From: Luteolibacter sp. LG18 | GTDB lineage: Bacteria > Verrucomicrobiota > Verrucomicrobiia > Verrucomicrobiales > Akkermansiaceae | Length of the DNA stretch: 64,000 nt | Assembly: GCF_036322585.1 (NCBI RefSeq) | Contig: NZ_AP024600.1 | Location: forward strand, 2,294,001 to 2,358,000 | Direction of reading: 5' to 3' | Shown here: positions 26,652 through 37,376 of the stretch, in pieces | How positions within the stretch are numbered: position 1 is the stretch's first letter | Layout of the letters: every line of letters begins with the position of its first letter | Program-made: the position numbers and the translations under genes | The notes under the pieces: generated by a model | What the model was told of the DNA's origin: nothing | The model's input: only the letters and a program-made list of their open reading frames with translations | Database searches by the model: none

Positions 26652-28814
26652 ATGTCCGCCAACCCCAACAGTCCAAACCGCCAGTATACGCTGGAGCGCA
26701 CCCGAAACATCGGGATTGCCGCTCACATCGATGCTGGCAAGACGACGTTGACGGAGCGGATCTTGTTCTACACGGGCATGATCCACAAGATCGGTGAGGT
26801 GCACGATGGTGCCGCCACCACCGACTGGATGGAGCAGGAGCGCGAGCGCGGCATCACCATCACCTCCGCCGCTGTCACCACCGAATGGTGGCAGCGCAAC
26901 GAGGACGGTGTGATCAAGCTCTTCCCTGAGCTCAAGCAGCGCATCAACATCATCGACACCCCCGGCCACGTGGACTTCACGGCCGAGGTGGAGCGCTCGC
27001 TCCGCGTGCTCGATGGCGCGATCGTCGTGTTCTGCGGCGTCGCGGGCGTCCAGCCCCAGACCGAAACCGTCTGGCGCCAGGCCACCAAGTATCACGTTCC
27101 GCGGATCGTGTTCGTCAACAAGATGGACCGCACCGGCGCGAACTTCCAGAACGTCTTCAACGAGGTGAAGGAGAAGCTCGGTGCCCACGCGGCCCGCATC
27201 CTGATCCCGATCGGTGCCGAGGATCACCTCGTCGGCCAGATCGACGTCGTGAACCAGAAGGCCATCTTCTATTCCGACAACGATAAGTTCGGCTCCACCT
27301 ACGAGGTGCGCGATCTTGACGACGACCAGAAGGTCGTCGCCGAAGAGGCTTACGCGGAACTTGTCAACGCCGTCGCCGATGTGGACGACGAGCTCGGTGA
27401 GAAGATCCTCATGGAGGAAGCCTTCACCAAGGCCGACCTCAAGGCTGCCATCCGCCGCGCCACGATCGCCAACAAGCTGATCCCGGTCGCAGGTGGTTCC
27501 GCTTTCAAGAACAAGGGCGTCCAGTATCTCCTCGATGCCGTTGTCGACTACCTCCCGAGCCCGCTCGACCTGCCGCCGGCGGTCGGCATGGATCCGGACG
27601 ACCACGATCGCCACATCGAGGTCATCACCTCCGACAACGAGAAGTTCGTTTCGCTCGCTTTCAAGCTCTGGGCGGACAAGTTCGTCGGAAAGCTCGTTTT
27701 CTTCCGCGTCTATTCCGGCTCGATCAAGAAGGGCGACACGGTTTACAACCCGCGCACCCGTCGCTCCGAGCGTGTCGGCCGCTTGATCCGCATCCAGTCC
27801 AACGAGCACAAGGACGTGGATGTCTGTTACTCCGGTGACATCGCCGCCATGGTCGGCATCAAGAACGTCACCACCGGCGACACTCTCGCCGCCGAAGACC
27901 ACGACGTGGTCCTCGAACCCCCCACTTTCCCGGAACCGGTCATCTCGATGGCCGTCGAACCGAAAACCAAGGCCGACCAGGAGAAGCTGGCGCTTGCCTT
28001 GGGCCGCCTCTCCGAAGAAGACCCGACTTTCATGGTCAAGACGGACGAGGAGACCGGCCAGACCATCATCGCCGGTATGGGCGAACTCCACCTGGAGATC
28101 ATCGTGGACCGCCTGAAGCGCGAGTTCAAGGTGGAGGCCAACACCGGTGCCCCGCAGATCGCTTACCGCGAGACCATCACCAAGGGTGCCCTGGGTGACG
28201 GCAAGCTCGTCAAGCAGTCCGGTGGCCGCGGCCAATACGGCCACGTGCGCATCGAGATGCGCCCGAACGAAAAGGGCAAGGGCCTCACGATCGAAAACAA
28301 GGTCGTGGGTGGCGAAATCCCGAAAGAATACATCAACGCCGTCTACAAGGGCGTGAACGAGTCGATGACCAATGGCATCATCGCCGGCTATCCGGTGATC
28401 GACGTCCACGTGGACATCCTCGGTGGTTCCTACCACGACGTGGACTCGAACGAAAACGCGTTCACGATGGCCGCCATCTTCGCGATGAAGGATGGCTTCA
28501 AGAAGGCCAAACCGATTCTCCTCGAGCCGATCATGGCCGTGGAAGTCTCCACTCCGGACGACTACCAGGGCGACGTGATGGGCGATCTCAACCGCCGCCG
28601 CGGTCAGATCCAGAACATGGAAACGAAGGGCCGGCTGGCCGTGATCCACGCCAATGTCCCCCTCAAGGAAATGTTCGGATACTCGACCGACGTGCGCACC
28701 ATCTCCTCCGGCCGCGCCTCGTATTCGATGACCCCATCGCACTTCGAGCAGGTCCCCAACAACATCGTCGACCAAATCGTCAGCGAACGCACGGGCTACT
28801 CGAGCCGCGACTGA
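26652..28814 (+). CDS. fusA: elongation factor G
   Basis: Translocation GTPase of translation. The 720-residue protein has the full G-domain set: AHIDAGKTT (24-32), DTPGHVDF (102-109) and NKMD (156-159), then domains II to V, with [18 protein letters not shown] near the C-terminus. Length and motifs are those of canonical EF-G rather than the recycling-type EF-G2. It stands third in the operon, where tuf would often follow; here rpsJ follows directly after 32 bp. Confidence 0.97.
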   Translation: MSANPNSPNRQYTLERTRNIGIAAHIDAGKTTLTERILFYTGMIHKIGEVHDGAATTDWMEQERERGITITSAAVTTEWWQRNEDGVIKLFPELKQRINIIDTPGHVDFTAEVERSLRVLDGAIVVFCGVAGVQPQTETVWRQATKYHVPRIVFVNKMDRTGANFQNVFNEVKEKLGAHAARILIPIGAEDHLVGQIDVVNQKAIFYSDNDKFGSTYEVRDLDDDQKVVAEEAYAELVNAVADVDDELGEKILMEEAFTKADLKAAIRRATIANKLIPVAGGSAFKNKGVQYLLDAVVDYLPSPLDLPPAVGMDPDDHDRHIEVITSDNEKFVSLAFKLWADKFVGKLVFFRVYSGSIKKGDTVYNPRTRRSERVGRLIRIQSNEHKDVDVCYSGDIAAMVGIKNVTTGDTLAAEDHDVVLEPPTFPEPVISMAVEPKTKADQEKLALALGRLSEEDPTFMVKTDEETGQTIIAGMGELHLEIIVDRLKREFKVEANTGAPQIAYRETITKGALGDGKLVKQSGGRGQYGHVRIEMRPNEKGKGLTIENKVVGGEIPKEYINAVYKGVNESMTNGIIAGYPVIDVHVDILGGSYHDVDSNENAFTMAAIFAMKDGFKKAKPILLEPIMAVEVSTPDDYQGDVMGDLNRRRGQIQNMETKGRLAVIHANVPLKEMFGYSTDVRTISSGRASYSMTPSHFEQVPNNIVDQIVSERTGYSSRD

Positions 28815-28846
28815 TCCACTCTCAAGCACCAACCCCTTCACACGTC

Positions 28847-29155
<309 letters not shown>

Positions 29156-29210
29156 GTTGCCGTCCGGGTATCTCAAGTCTCCAATTTCAAATTTCACATT
29201 CTTCCACGCC

Positions 29211-29846
29211 ATGTCTCTCGGACTCCTCGGCAAAAAAATCGGTATGACCCGCCTTTTCGACGAAAAGGCGCAGAGCATGATCCCCGTGACCGTCATCGAC
29301 GTGTCCGGCAACACGGTGCTCCAGGTCAAGACTCCTGAAAAGGACGGCTACACCGCCGTTCAGGTCGGCTACGGCGACCAGAAGGAGCAGCGCGTCTCCA
29401 AGCCGGATCTCGGCCGCTTCAAGAAGGCCGGCTCCACGCCGAAGCGCTTCGTCAAGGAGTTCCGTTTCGCCGCTGGCGAGACTGCTCCGGAAACCCACCC
29501 GGGTGTTGAGCTGTTCGCCGCCGGCCAGTGGGTCGACGTGATCGGCACGAACAAGGGCAAGGGCTTCCAGGGGGCCGTCAAGCGCCACGGATTCGGTGGT
29601 CTCAAGATGACCCACGGCTCCATGATGCACCGCCGGACCGGCGCCATCGGCTGCCGCTCCACTCCGGGCCGCGTCTGGAAGAACCAGAAGATGCCGGGAC
29701 ACATGGGTGACGTGAAGAGCACCGTCCAGAACCTCAAGATCGTGGCGGTCCGTCCGGAAGACGGCGTCATCCTCATCTCCGGTGCGATCCCGGGCGCGAA
29801 GGGCAACTACGTGACCGTCCGCGCTGCCAAGAAGAAGTCCGCCTGA
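29211..29846 (+). CDS. rplC: 50S ribosomal protein L3
   Basis: Early-assembly 23S rRNA binding protein near the peptidyl transferase centre. The 211-residue protein starts MSLGLLGKKIGMTRLFDEK and contains the GKGFQGAVKRHGF and HGSMMHRRTGAIGCRSTPGRVWKNQKMPGHMG loop of bacterial L3. The ATG at 29211 is chosen; an in-frame start at 29130 would overlap rpsJ and add 27 unrelated residues. Confidence 0.97.
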   Translation: MSLGLLGKKIGMTRLFDEKAQSMIPVTVIDVSGNTVLQVKTPEKDGYTAVQVGYGDQKEQRVSKPDLGRFKKAGSTPKRFVKEFRFAAGETAPETHPGVELFAAGQWVDVIGTNKGKGFQGAVKRHGFGGLKMTHGSMMHRRTGAIGCRSTPGRVWKNQKMPGHMGDVKSTVQNLKIVAVRPEDGVILISGAIPGAKGNYVTVRAAKKKSA

Positions 29847-29885
29847 TTCCGGGCCCAACGCAGAACCCCGTAACTGATTCCAGCC

Positions 29886-30494
29886 ATGCCCGCGAAATCC
29901 TTCACCGCTGAAGACGCGCAAGCCGCCAATGTCGTCCTCGTCGAGGCCGACCGTGGTTCCCAGGCCGTGCACGACCTCGTGACCGCCTACCGCGCGAACC
30001 GCCGCTCCGGTTCCGCCAACACCAAGACCCGTGGCGAAGTCCGCGGCAACAACAAGAAGATCTACAAGCAGAAGGGCACCGGTAACGCCCGCCACGGCGA
30101 CAAGCGCGCCCCGATCTTCGTCGGTGGTGGCGTGGTCTTCGGCCCGCGTCCGCGCGATTACTCGAAGAAGGTTCCGAAGAACGTCCGCAAGCTCGCGCTG
30201 CGCCGCATCCTCGGTGACCTCGTCCGCAGCGAGTCGATCCACGCCGTGGACACCTTCTCGATCGCCGACGGCAAGACCAAGACCTTCGTCTCCACCGTGG
30301 AAGGCCTCGTCTCCCCGGGCAAGGTCCTGATCGTCTCGAACTCCTTCGACGACGCCACCTACCTCGCCGCCCGCAACGTCGTCTGGGCCCAGCTCGTCAC
30401 CGCGCTGGAACTCAACGTCGAGCAGCTCATCCTCGCCGATTCCGTCCTCCTGGTTGGTGACGCCGTGGCGACCCTCGCCCAGCGCACCGCCTGA
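29886..30494 (+). CDS. rplD: 50S ribosomal protein L4
   Basis: Large-subunit protein whose loop lines the peptide exit tunnel. The 202-residue sequence includes [45 protein letters not shown], the highly conserved tunnel loop, and [11 protein letters not shown]. In E. coli L4 also represses the S10 operon through its leader; the leader hairpins were not recognised here, and this gene is far from the operon start. Confidence 0.96.
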   Translation: MPAKSFTAEDAQAANVVLVEADRGSQAVHDLVTAYRANRRSGSANTKTRGEVRGNNKKIYKQKGTGNARHGDKRAPIFVGGGVVFGPRPRDYSKKVPKNVRKLALRRILGDLVRSESIHAVDTFSIADGKTKTFVSTVEGLVSPGKVLIVSNSFDDATYLAARNVVWAQLVTALELNVEQLILADSVLLVGDAVATLAQRTA

Positions 30495-30517
30495 ACCCCG
30501 GACCCACCCGCACGACC

Positions 30518-30802
30518 ATGAAAGACATTTACCAGGTCATCAAGAACGTCCACCTCAGCGAGAAGGCCACCCTTCTGCAGGAGACCAACAACGAGATCAC
30601 CCTCCAGGTCGACCGCAAGGCGAACAAGCTCGAGATCAAGCGTGCCGTGGAGCAGCTCTTCGGCAAGAAGGTCGAAGGCGTCCGCACCGCCAACGTCACC
30701 GGCAAGCTGAAGCGCCAGCGCCGCGCCGACGCCGGCCGCACCGCCCACTGGAAGAAAGCCGTCGTCCGCCTCAAGCAAGGCGAATCGCTCGACCTCGTCT
30801 GA
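30518..30802 (+). CDS. rplW: 50S ribosomal protein L23
   Basis: Exit-tunnel rim protein that docks trigger factor and SRP. The 94-residue protein carries the L23 core: VIKNVHLSEKATLLQETNNEITLQVDRKANKLEIKRAVEQLFGKKVEGVRTANVTGK. Length is normal and spacing to rplD is 23 bp. Confidence 0.96.
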   Translation: MKDIYQVIKNVHLSEKATLLQETNNEITLQVDRKANKLEIKRAVEQLFGKKVEGVRTANVTGKLKRQRRADAGRTAHWKKAVVRLKQGESLDLV

Positions 30803-30846
30803 TCGAGAGTCACTTACCCGCGAAAACTCGAAACTGAACGCGAGTC

Positions 30847-31689
30847 ATGCCCCTTCACAATCTCAAGCCCGTCACGCCGTCCGCGCGTTACATGTCGCTT
30901 CCTTCCTTCGAGGAGGTCACCAAGACCAAGCCGGAGAAGAGCCTGCTCGAGCCGATCAAGCGCTCCGGCGGCCGTAACAACACCGGCCGCATCACCTGCC
31001 GCCACATCGGCGGTGGCCACAAGCGCCACTACCGCCTGGTCGACTTCAAGCGCCGCAAGTTCGACGTGCCGGCGACCGTGGTTGGCATCGAATACGATCC
31101 GAACCGCACCTGCCGCATCGCCCTGATCCAGTATCAGGACGGTCAGAAGTCCTACATCCTCGCCCCGGCCGGCCTCGAAACCGGTGCCACCGTGGTGGCC
31201 GGCGAGAAGGTCGCCCCGAAGGTCGGCAACGCCATGCCGCTCAAGAACGTCCCGCTCGGCACCTCGATCCACAACATCGAGCTGACCCCGGGTGGCGGTG
31301 GCAAGGTCGCCCGCGCCGCCGGCCAGCAGGCCGTGCTTTCCAACCGCGAAGGCGGCTGGGCCCTCATCAAGATGCCGTCCGGTGAAATCCGCCGCTTCAA
31401 CGAAGAGTGCCTCTGCACCATCGGCGTTGTCGGCAACCGCGACCACATGAACGAGTCCTCGGGCAAGGCCGGCCGCACCCGCTGGCTCGGCGTCCGTCCG
31501 ACCGTCCGCGGTATGACGATGAACCCGGTCGACCACCCGAACGGTGGTGGTGAAGGCCGCTCGAAGTCCGGTGGTGGCCGCCAGCACCTCCTCAGCCCGT
31601 GGGGTCACGCCAAGGGCCAGAAGACGCGCAAGAAGAAGAAGCCGACCAACGCCTTCATCGTCGAATCCCGCCACAAGGCGAAGCGCTAA
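30847..31689 (+). CDS. rplB: 50S ribosomal protein L2
   Basis: Essential 23S rRNA binding protein needed for subunit association and peptidyl transfer. The 280-residue protein has [35 protein letters not shown] [20 protein letters not shown] and the C-terminal [25 protein letters not shown] with the functionally important histidine. Length and motifs are normal. Confidence 0.97.
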   Translation: MPLHNLKPVTPSARYMSLPSFEEVTKTKPEKSLLEPIKRSGGRNNTGRITCRHIGGGHKRHYRLVDFKRRKFDVPATVVGIEYDPNRTCRIALIQYQDGQKSYILAPAGLETGATVVAGEKVAPKVGNAMPLKNVPLGTSIHNIELTPGGGGKVARAAGQQAVLSNREGGWALIKMPSGEIRRFNEECLCTIGVVGNRDHMNESSGKAGRTRWLGVRPTVRGMTMNPVDHPNGGGEGRSKSGGGRQHLLSPWGHAKGQKTRKKKKPTNAFIVESRHKAKR

Positions 31690-31723
31690 TCCGCCCTAGC
31701 ATCCATCCGAACTTTACGACGTC

Positions 31724-31996
31724 ATGCCACGCTCGCTCAAAAAAGGTCCGTTCGTTGACCAGAAGCTTCTCGAGAAGATCGACGCCGTCGCCGCCGCTGG
31801 CGACGACCGCAAGCCGATCAAGACCTGGAGCCGCAAGTCGATGATCACCCCCGACTTCGTCAGCCACAACTTCCTCGTTCACAACGGCAAGACCTTCGTC
31901 CCCGTCTACGTGACCGAAAACATGGTGGGTCACAAGCTCGGTGAATTCGCGCCGACCCGTATCTTCCGTGCCCACGGCGGCATCGGTAAGAAGTAA
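31724..31996 (+). CDS. rpsS: 30S ribosomal protein S19
   Basis: Head protein that contacts S13 and the A-site finger. The 90-residue sequence [19 protein letters not shown], with [40 protein letters not shown] and GHGG-like RAHGGIGKK, is standard. It is followed after 28 bp not by rplV, as in most bacteria, but by an inserted envelope-protein gene. Confidence 0.97.
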   Translation: MPRSLKKGPFVDQKLLEKIDAVAAAGDDRKPIKTWSRKSMITPDFVSHNFLVHNGKTFVPVYVTENMVGHKLGEFAPTRIFRAHGGIGKK

Positions 31997-32024
31997 TTCC
32001 GCCTAACCGCTCCCGCCGCCACCC

Positions 32025-32729
32025 ATGGTCTCCTGTCTCCAACCACGCAGCCTCGCCGCGGTCCTCGGACTGCTCGGCACCGGGGCCTCGTGCCAGGGAC
32101 AGGAGGACGCCCGGGTGGCGATGCTGGAGCAACGGGTCTCGGCGCTCCAGAAGAGCCTCACCGAGTCCAACCAGAACGAGAAGAAGGCTGTCGAGCAGCT
32201 CAACCAGGTCCGCGAGCGTCTCGAGGCCCTGGGCAAGAACCTGCTCGGCGGTGGCGACGACCGCCTGATCCAGGCCGCCGCCGACCTTCAGCTCGCGAAC
32301 GAACGCCTCAAGGCCCTGCAGGACGCGTCCGGCCACCTTGCGGCTTCGATCAACGACTATCTCCGCCAGGCCGTGGTTTCCGACCCGGAAGCCCGGCTTC
32401 GTGTGGAAACTTCTCTACGCGAGCTTGACGTACAGCTTGGTTTCAAGGACAAGCCCCGCCCCGCACTCCGGACGGGCAGTCTCCAGCAGGCCAACATCGT
32501 CAGCATTGACCAGAAAAGCGGCCTGCTTGTCCTGAATGTCGGAGAAGCCCAAGGGGCCCGGATCGGCATGAGCTTCGTGCTCGTCCGCTCCAACCAGCCC
32601 TACGGAAAAGCCATCATCGCCGACCTTCGCAAGGATGTCTGCGGTGCGTTCGTCGAGCGCCTCGACCGCCCCTCAGAAACTGCCCGGCTTGGCGACTCCG
32701 CCACTCTCGAGACCCAACCAAATCGTTAA
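32025..32729 (+). CDS. exported coiled-coil protein of unknown function inside the ribosomal operon
   Basis: A 234-residue protein between rpsS and rplV. It starts with a signal-like segment (MVSCLQPRSLAAVLGLLGTGASC; the cysteine sits in an atypical lipobox GASC). A coiled coil at about 28-95 follows (VAMLEQRVSALQKSLTESNQNEKKAVEQL). The C-terminal part (about 155-225) is beta-rich: ANIVSIDQKSGLLVLNVGEAQGARIGMSFVLVRS, like the small barrels found in some envelope scaffold proteins. It is same-strand with 28- and 32-bp spacers, so it must be co-transcribed with ribosomal genes. No ribosomal role is suggested by its sequence. Codon use looks like its neighbours. Function unknown. Confidence 0.85.
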   Translation: MVSCLQPRSLAAVLGLLGTGASCQGQEDARVAMLEQRVSALQKSLTESNQNEKKAVEQLNQVRERLEALGKNLLGGGDDRLIQAAADLQLANERLKALQDASGHLAASINDYLRQAVVSDPEARLRVETSLRELDVQLGFKDKPRPALRTGSLQQANIVSIDQKSGLLVLNVGEAQGARIGMSFVLVRSNQPYGKAIIADLRKDVCGAFVERLDRPSETARLGDSATLETQPNR

Positions 32730-32761
32730 TTTTTTCCCGAACCATCCACCTTTCACGACCG

Positions 32762-33193
32762 ATGGAAGTCAAGAGCACCACCAAATACGTCCGTCTCTCG
32801 CCGAAGAAGGCGCGCGACGTCGCACGCGAAATCCAAGGCCTCCCTGTCTCGAGCGCCCTTGATATCCTGACCTTCACCCCGAAGAAGGCCGCGCACCTGA
32901 TCGGCAAGACGCTCAAGACCGCCATCGCGGACGCCGAGCACAACTTCTCGCTCGATACCAGCACGCTGGTCGTGAAGGAAGCCGTCATCGGCATCGGCCC
33001 GGCGATCAAGCGCTTCAAGCCGCGCGCCAAGGGATCCGCCGGTGGCATCCGCAAGCCCACCAGCCACATCTTCATCACCCTCGTGGGCTCCGCCCCGGAG
33101 AAGAAGACCCGCGCCCCGCGCAAGACCGCTGCCAAGAAGGCTGACAAGCCGGCCGCCACCACCGAGGAAACCGCTGCCGAAGAGCAGGCCTGA
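32762..33193 (+). CDS. rplV: 50S ribosomal protein L22
   Basis: Exit-tunnel protein whose beta-hairpin reaches the constriction. The 143-residue protein contains VRLSPKKARDVAREIQGLPVSSALDILTFTPKKAA and the hairpin FKPRAKGSAGGIRKPTSHIFITL. A C-terminal extension of about 30 residues, rich in Lys, Ala, Thr and Glu (KKTRAPRKTAAKKADKPAA), is absent from the 110-residue E. coli protein and probably disordered. Confidence 0.96.
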   Translation: MEVKSTTKYVRLSPKKARDVAREIQGLPVSSALDILTFTPKKAAHLIGKTLKTAIADAEHNFSLDTSTLVVKEAVIGIGPAIKRFKPRAKGSAGGIRKPTSHIFITLVGSAPEKKTRAPRKTAAKKADKPAATTEETAAEEQA

Positions 33194-33229
33194 TCCGCAC
33201 TCCCCGCAACCTTTCAACTAGCACCGACC

Positions 33230-33979
33230 ATGGGCCAGAAAGTCAATCCGATCGCCTTCCGTCTCGCCGTCTCCAAGGACTGGCGCTCCAAGTGGTTCGC
33301 CACTGGCAAGGATTACACCACCAAGCTTCACGAGGACCTCTCGATCCGCAACTACCTCAAGAAGCGCCTCCAGAGCGCCGCTCTCGCGAAGGTCGTGATC
33401 GAGCGCGCCTGGAACAGCGTCCGCGTCACCCTCCACACCTCCCGCCCCGGCCTGATCATCGGCCGCCAGGGACGTGACATCGAGATCATGACCCGCGACC
33501 TCAACGCGCTCTGCAACGGTGCCCAGGTCAAGATCGACATCCTCGAGATCCGCAAGCCGGAGCTCGACGCCCAGCTCGTCGCCGAGAACGTGGCCGTCCA
33601 GCTTGAGCGCCGCATTAGCTTCCGCCGCGCCATGAAGCGCGCGATCCAGACCGCCATGGACTTCGGCGCGGAAGGCATCCGCCTCCGCTGCGCCGGCCGC
33701 CTCGGTGGCGCCGACATCGCCCGCTCCGAGTGGTACCGCGAAGGCAAGGTGCCGCTTCAGACGCTCCGCGTGCCGCTCGACTACGGCTTCGCCGAAGCCC
33801 GCACCCTTTACGGTGTGATCGGCGTCAAGTGCTGGGTGAACAAGAAGGAAGAGGAGAACCGTCCTTCCCAGGGACGCGGCGAGCGCGGTGAGCGCGGCGA
33901 CCGTGGCCCCCGTGAACCACGTGGCGACCGCGGTCCGCGCGGTGACCGTGGCGACCGCCGCCCGCGTAACAACGGATAA
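33230..33979 (+). CDS. rpsC: 30S ribosomal protein S3 with arginine/glycine-rich tail
   Basis: S3 lines the mRNA entry channel with S4 and S5. The 249-residue protein has the N-terminal [12 protein letters not shown], the KH-domain loop [14 protein letters not shown] and the C-terminal domain [27 protein letters not shown]. From about residue 212 it ends in a low-complexity tail of RG, ERG and DRG units ([21 protein letters not shown] and on to RRPRNNG), which is not part of the canonical fold. The tail is encoded by a GC-rich imperfect repeat at about 33870-33970. Confidence 0.96.
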   Translation: MGQKVNPIAFRLAVSKDWRSKWFATGKDYTTKLHEDLSIRNYLKKRLQSAALAKVVIERAWNSVRVTLHTSRPGLIIGRQGRDIEIMTRDLNALCNGAQVKIDILEIRKPELDAQLVAENVAVQLERRISFRRAMKRAIQTAMDFGAEGIRLRCAGRLGGADIARSEWYREGKVPLQTLRVPLDYGFAEARTLYGVIGVKCWVNKKEEENRPSQGRGERGERGDRGPREPRGDRGPRGDRGDRRPRNNG

Positions 33980-34022
33980 TCCGATCCGACCCCTAATTTT
34001 TTCCCGCAACCCGAACTTTTCC

Positions 34023-34029
34023 AAGGAGG
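34023..34029 (+). promoter_or_regulatory. strong Shine-Dalgarno sequence of rplP
   Basis: AAGGAGG eight bases before the rplP ATG. It is notable because almost all other genes of this operon lack a recognisable Shine-Dalgarno sequence. Confidence 0.75.
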
Positions 34030-34037
34030 ACTGAGCC

Positions 34038-34457
34038 ATGCCATTGATGCCCAAACGAACCAAGTTCCGCAAGAGCCACCGCGGCAGCCGATCCGGCAAC
34101 GCGACCAGCGGAACGACCGTCGCGTTCGGCGATTTCGGTCTGCAGACCGTTGATCGCGGCTGGATGACCAACCGCCAGATCGAAGCCTGCCGTATCGCCA
34201 TCAACCGTTTCCTGAAGCGTAAAGGCAAGGTCTGGATCCGTATCTTCCCGCACAAGTCGGTGACCGCCCGTCCGCCGGAAACCCGAATGGGTAAGGGCAA
34301 GGGCTCCGTCGAGTTCTGGGTGGCCGTGATCCGTCCCGGCAACATGCTCTTCGAAGTCGCCGGTGTGCCGGAATCCCAGGCCCGCGAGGCCATGCGCCTG
34401 GCTTCCTACAAGCTCGGCATCCGCACCCGCTTCGTTGTCCGTAACCCGCACGCCTGA
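34038..34457 (+). CDS. rplP: 50S ribosomal protein L16
   Basis: Large-subunit protein near the A site and central protuberance. The 139-residue sequence [16 protein letters not shown], the [29 protein letters not shown] stretch and [19 protein letters not shown] are classical. Start is fixed by a strong Shine-Dalgarno sequence. Confidence 0.97.
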   Translation: MPLMPKRTKFRKSHRGSRSGNATSGTTVAFGDFGLQTVDRGWMTNRQIEACRIAINRFLKRKGKVWIRIFPHKSVTARPPETRMGKGKGSVEFWVAVIRPGNMLFEVAGVPESQAREAMRLASYKLGIRTRFVVRNPHA

Positions 34458-34510
34458 CGCCAGCCGCGTTCCGTTGCGATCCACTGAAACCAATCAAGAT
34501 CACCGTTTCC

Positions 34511-34708
34511 ATGGCAACCAAGACCAAGGACATCAAGGAGCTCACCGTCGCCGAGCTCCAGAACCGCCTGCGCGAACTCAAGCAGGAGTCCCTCAACCTC
34601 CGTCTCCAGAAGGCCACCGGCCAGCTTGAGAATTCCGCCCGCATCCGCACCATCCGCCGCGAGTCCGCCCGCGTGCAGACGGCCCTTTCTGCCAAGCGCA
34701 ACGCTTGA
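34511..34708 (+). CDS. rpmC: 50S ribosomal protein L29
   Basis: Two-helix protein at the exit-tunnel rim. The 65-residue sequence has [51 protein letters not shown], matching L29 along its full length. Normal place between rplP and rpsQ. Confidence 0.95.
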   Translation: MATKTKDIKELTVAELQNRLRELKQESLNLRLQKATGQLENSARIRTIRRESARVQTALSAKRNA

Positions 34709-34740
34709 TTCCGGAACGCAACGCACCACCTCCACTCACC

Positions 34741-35013
34741 ATGAGCGAGACCACCACCACGGACTCCACCCCGCAGCTTCGCAAGACCCGCGTCGGCGTT
34801 GTCGTTTCCACGAAGATGGACAAGACCATCGTCGTCGAGCACGTCGCCCGCGTCCCGCACCCGAAGTTCAACAAGATCGTCAAGCGCTCCAAGAAGTACT
34901 ACGTGCACGACGAGAAGGGTGAAGCCGCCATCGGCGACCGCGTCCGCATCGTCGAGACCCGCCCGCTGTCCAAACTGAAGCGCTGGAACCTCGAGAGCAT
35001 CCTCTCGCACTGA
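34741..35013 (+). CDS. rpsQ: 30S ribosomal protein S17
   Basis: OB-fold 16S rRNA binding protein. The 90-residue protein has [41 protein letters not shown] and [20 protein letters not shown]. The ATG at 34741 is chosen; an in-frame upstream start would overlap rpmC. The first 14 residues ([13 protein letters not shown]) are a short Thr-rich extension. Confidence 0.96.
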   Translation: MSETTTTDSTPQLRKTRVGVVVSTKMDKTIVVEHVARVPHPKFNKIVKRSKKYYVHDEKGEAAIGDRVRIVETRPLSKLKRWNLESILSH

Positions 35014-35087
35014 TCCAGTCACCTCGGTGACCGGACGTGCCGTCCGGATCATCCACCACTCCAGAAGCTCCTACTTTTCTTCCCGCC

Positions 35088-35453
35088 ATGATCCAGATGG
35101 AAACCAAGCTGACGGTCGCCGACAACACCGGTGCCCGCAGCGCGAAAATGATCGGTGTGCTCGGCAAGCGCACCCGCATCGCCAATGTCGGCGACGTGAT
35201 CACCGCCCACATCCGCGACTCGATCCCCACCGCTTCCGTGAAGAAGGGCAGCGTCGTGAAGGCCGTGATCGTCCGCACCGCCGCCCCGATCCGCCGTCCA
35301 GACGGTTCGGTGCTCCGCTTCGATGGCAACGCCATCGTGATCATCGACAAGGACAACAATCCGCGCGGCACCCGCATTTTCGGGCCTGTCGCCCGCGAAC
35401 TGCGTGAAAAGCAGTTCATGAAGATTGTTTCGCTTGCACCGGAGGTCCTCTGA
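35088..35453 (+). CDS. rplN: 50S ribosomal protein L14
   Basis: Intersubunit bridge protein. The 121-residue sequence [26 protein letters not shown], the [14 protein letters not shown] segment, and [28 protein letters not shown] match L14 from end to end. The ATG at 35088 gives the family start. Confidence 0.97.
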   Translation: MIQMETKLTVADNTGARSAKMIGVLGKRTRIANVGDVITAHIRDSIPTASVKKGSVVKAVIVRTAAPIRRPDGSVLRFDGNAIVIIDKDNNPRGTRIFGPVARELREKQFMKIVSLAPEVL

Positions 35454-35479
35454 GTCCACTTCCAGCCCCGACAATTTCC

Positions 35480-35704
35480 ATGAAGACTCACGTTAAGAAA
35501 GGCGACGAAGTCGAAATCATCGCCGGCAACCACAAGGGCAAGCGTGGCACGGTCCTGTCCGTGAACGCCGCCAAGGGCCAGGTCGTCGTCGAAGGCGGCC
35601 GCAAGGTCAAGAAGGCGACCCGCCGCTCCGAAAAGAATCCCGATGGTGGCCTGATCGAATCCGACGGCCCCGTTCATATCTCCAACGTCAAGAAACTGGG
35701 CTGA
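35480..35704 (+). CDS. rplX: 50S ribosomal protein L24
   Basis: Assembly-initiator protein with a KOW motif. The 74-residue protein has [69 protein letters not shown]. It is shorter than the about 104-residue E. coli protein because the C-terminal part is missing, as in many bacteria. Confidence 0.95.
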   Translation: MKTHVKKGDEVEIIAGNHKGKRGTVLSVNAAKGQVVVEGGRKVKKATRRSEKNPDGGLIESDGPVHISNVKKLG

Positions 35705-35764
35705 GACTCCGGTCTCCGCCCGCGCTTAAGCGTTACAAATACAAAGCGCTGACCCGCTGAAACA

Positions 35765-36340
35765 ATGAGCACACCTAAGCTGCAACAGCACTACAAGGAA
35801 AAGGTCGTGCCGGCTCTCAAAGAGAAGCTCGGCTACGCCAACCCGCACCAGGTCCCACAACTCGAGAAGATCGTGGTGACCTCCTGCATGGGCAAGTCCC
35901 CGGACCGCAAGCTCGCCGTCGATGACGCCGTCACCGAAATCGGCAAGATCACCGGCCAGAAAGCCTCCATCTCCTTCTCGAAGAAGGCCGTCGCCAACTT
36001 CAAGCTCCGCGAGGGTGAAGCCCTCGGAGCCCGTGTCACCCTCCGTGGCACCCGCATGTGGGAGTTCCTGGACCGCTTCATCAACCTGACGGCCCCGAAC
36101 ATCCGCGACTTCCGCGGTATCCCGTCGAAGTCCTTCGACGGCAGGGGCAACTACGCCGTGGGTATCCCGGACCAGTCCATCTTCCCGGAAATCGAGATCG
36201 ACCAGATCAAGCGCCAGATCGGTTTCGACCTGATCTTCGTGACGACCGCCAAGACCGACAACGAAGGCCGCGAGCTGCTCCGCGCGCTCGGCCTGCCGTT
36301 CCGCGACAACAAGAAGGCCGAAGAAGGCGCCGCTGCCTGA
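35765..36340 (+). CDS. rplE: 50S ribosomal protein L5
   Basis: 5S rRNA binding protein of the central protuberance. The 191-residue sequence includes VPQLEKIVVTSCMGKSPDRK, ITGQKASISFSKKAVANFKLREGEALGARVTLRG, FLDRFINLTAPNIRDFRGI and GNYAVGIPDQSIFPEI. It is followed by rpsH after only 31 bp, leaving no room for rpsN, which usually sits here. Confidence 0.97.
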   Translation: MSTPKLQQHYKEKVVPALKEKLGYANPHQVPQLEKIVVTSCMGKSPDRKLAVDDAVTEIGKITGQKASISFSKKAVANFKLREGEALGARVTLRGTRMWEFLDRFINLTAPNIRDFRGIPSKSFDGRGNYAVGIPDQSIFPEIEIDQIKRQIGFDLIFVTTAKTDNEGRELLRALGLPFRDNKKAEEGAAA

Positions 36341-36371
36341 ATCCAGAACACCTCAAGAAAGACCTGACATT

Positions 36372-36767
36372 ATGGCAGTTCTCACCGACCCGATTTCCGA
36401 TTTCCTGACCCGCCTCAAGAACGCTTGCCGCGCGGGCAACGAGGAATTCTCCGCTCCCCACTCCAAGATCAAGGCGGACATCGCCCGGATCCTCCAGGAG
36501 GAAGGCTACATCTGGAACTACGAAGTCGTCACCGGCGACCGCACCGAAATCAAGGTGAAGCCGAAGTTCATCGACGGCCGCCCGGTTCTCACCGACCTCA
36601 AGCGCGTTTCCAAGCCCGGCCGCCGCACTTACGTGGGCTCCGGTGAAATCCCGCGCGTCATGTCCGGCCTCGGCATCGCCATCCTTTCGACCTCGAAGGG
36701 CGTGGTGACCGGCGGCACCGCCAAGCGTCAAAACCTCGGCGGCGAACTCCTCGCCATCGTTTGGTAA
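36372..36767 (+). CDS. rpsH: 30S ribosomal protein S8
   Basis: Primary 16S rRNA binding protein of the platform. The 131-residue protein has DPISDFLTRLKNACRAG, KADIARILQEEGYIWNYEV and the C-terminal RRTYVGSGEIPRVMSGLGIAILSTSKGVVTGGTAKRQNLGGELLAIVW. In E. coli S8 represses the spc operon at rplE; no site was recognised here. Confidence 0.97.
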   Translation: MAVLTDPISDFLTRLKNACRAGNEEFSAPHSKIKADIARILQEEGYIWNYEVVTGDRTEIKVKPKFIDGRPVLTDLKRVSKPGRRTYVGSGEIPRVMSGLGIAILSTSKGVVTGGTAKRQNLGGELLAIVW

Positions 36768-36795
36768 TCCTCCAACTTAGAAAGGAATCCATCCC

Positions 36796-37335
36796 ATGTC
36801 ACGAGTTGGCCTCAAGCCCATTTCGCTTCCCGAGAAGGTTGCCGTCAAAATCGACGGTGGCCAGGTGACCGTCGAAGGTCCCAAGGGCAAGCTGAGCTTC
36901 GCTCTTCCGGAAGGCATCGCGCTCACCACCGAGGACGGTGGTGTCACGGTGACCCGCGCCACTGATTCCCGCCAGCACAAGGCTCTCCACGGCACCGCCC
37001 GCAGCTTGATCAACAACATGATCATCGGCGTGTCGAAGGGCTTCGTCAAAGACCTCGAAATCCAGGGCGTCGGTCTCCGCGCCGCCGTCAAGGGTTCCGA
37101 AATCGACCTTTCGCTCGGCCGTTCCCACCCGCTTCTCCACCCGATCCCGTCCGGTCTCACCGTCACGGTGACGGACAACACCAAGATCAAGGTGGAAGGC
37201 ATCGACAAGCAACTCGTCGGCCAGTTCGCCGCCGAGGTCCGCGGCTACTACCCGCCGGAGCCGTACAAGGGCAAGGGCGTCCGCTACGTCGGCGAATACG
37301 TCCGCCGCAAGGAAGGCAAGAGCGTCGGCAAATAA
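36796..37335 (+). CDS. rplF: 50S ribosomal protein L6
   Basis: Large-subunit protein near the factor-binding site. The 179-residue protein has [17 protein letters not shown], the [30 protein letters not shown] segment and the C-terminal [34 protein letters not shown] nine bases upstream supports the start, one of the few such sites in the operon. Confidence 0.97.
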   Translation: MSRVGLKPISLPEKVAVKIDGGQVTVEGPKGKLSFALPEGIALTTEDGGVTVTRATDSRQHKALHGTARSLINNMIIGVSKGFVKDLEIQGVGLRAAVKGSEIDLSLGRSHPLLHPIPSGLTVTVTDNTKIKVEGIDKQLVGQFAAEVRGYYPPEPYKGKGVRYVGEYVRRKEGKSVGK

Positions 37336-37376
37336 CGCACGCAAGACGAAAGAAACCACGAACCGATCAACTGCAA

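Noticed and set aside
26595..28841. A 748-codon minus-strand frame opposite fusA
   Set aside because: It is the complement of the conserved EF-G gene and has an Asp/His/Val-rich meaningless translation.
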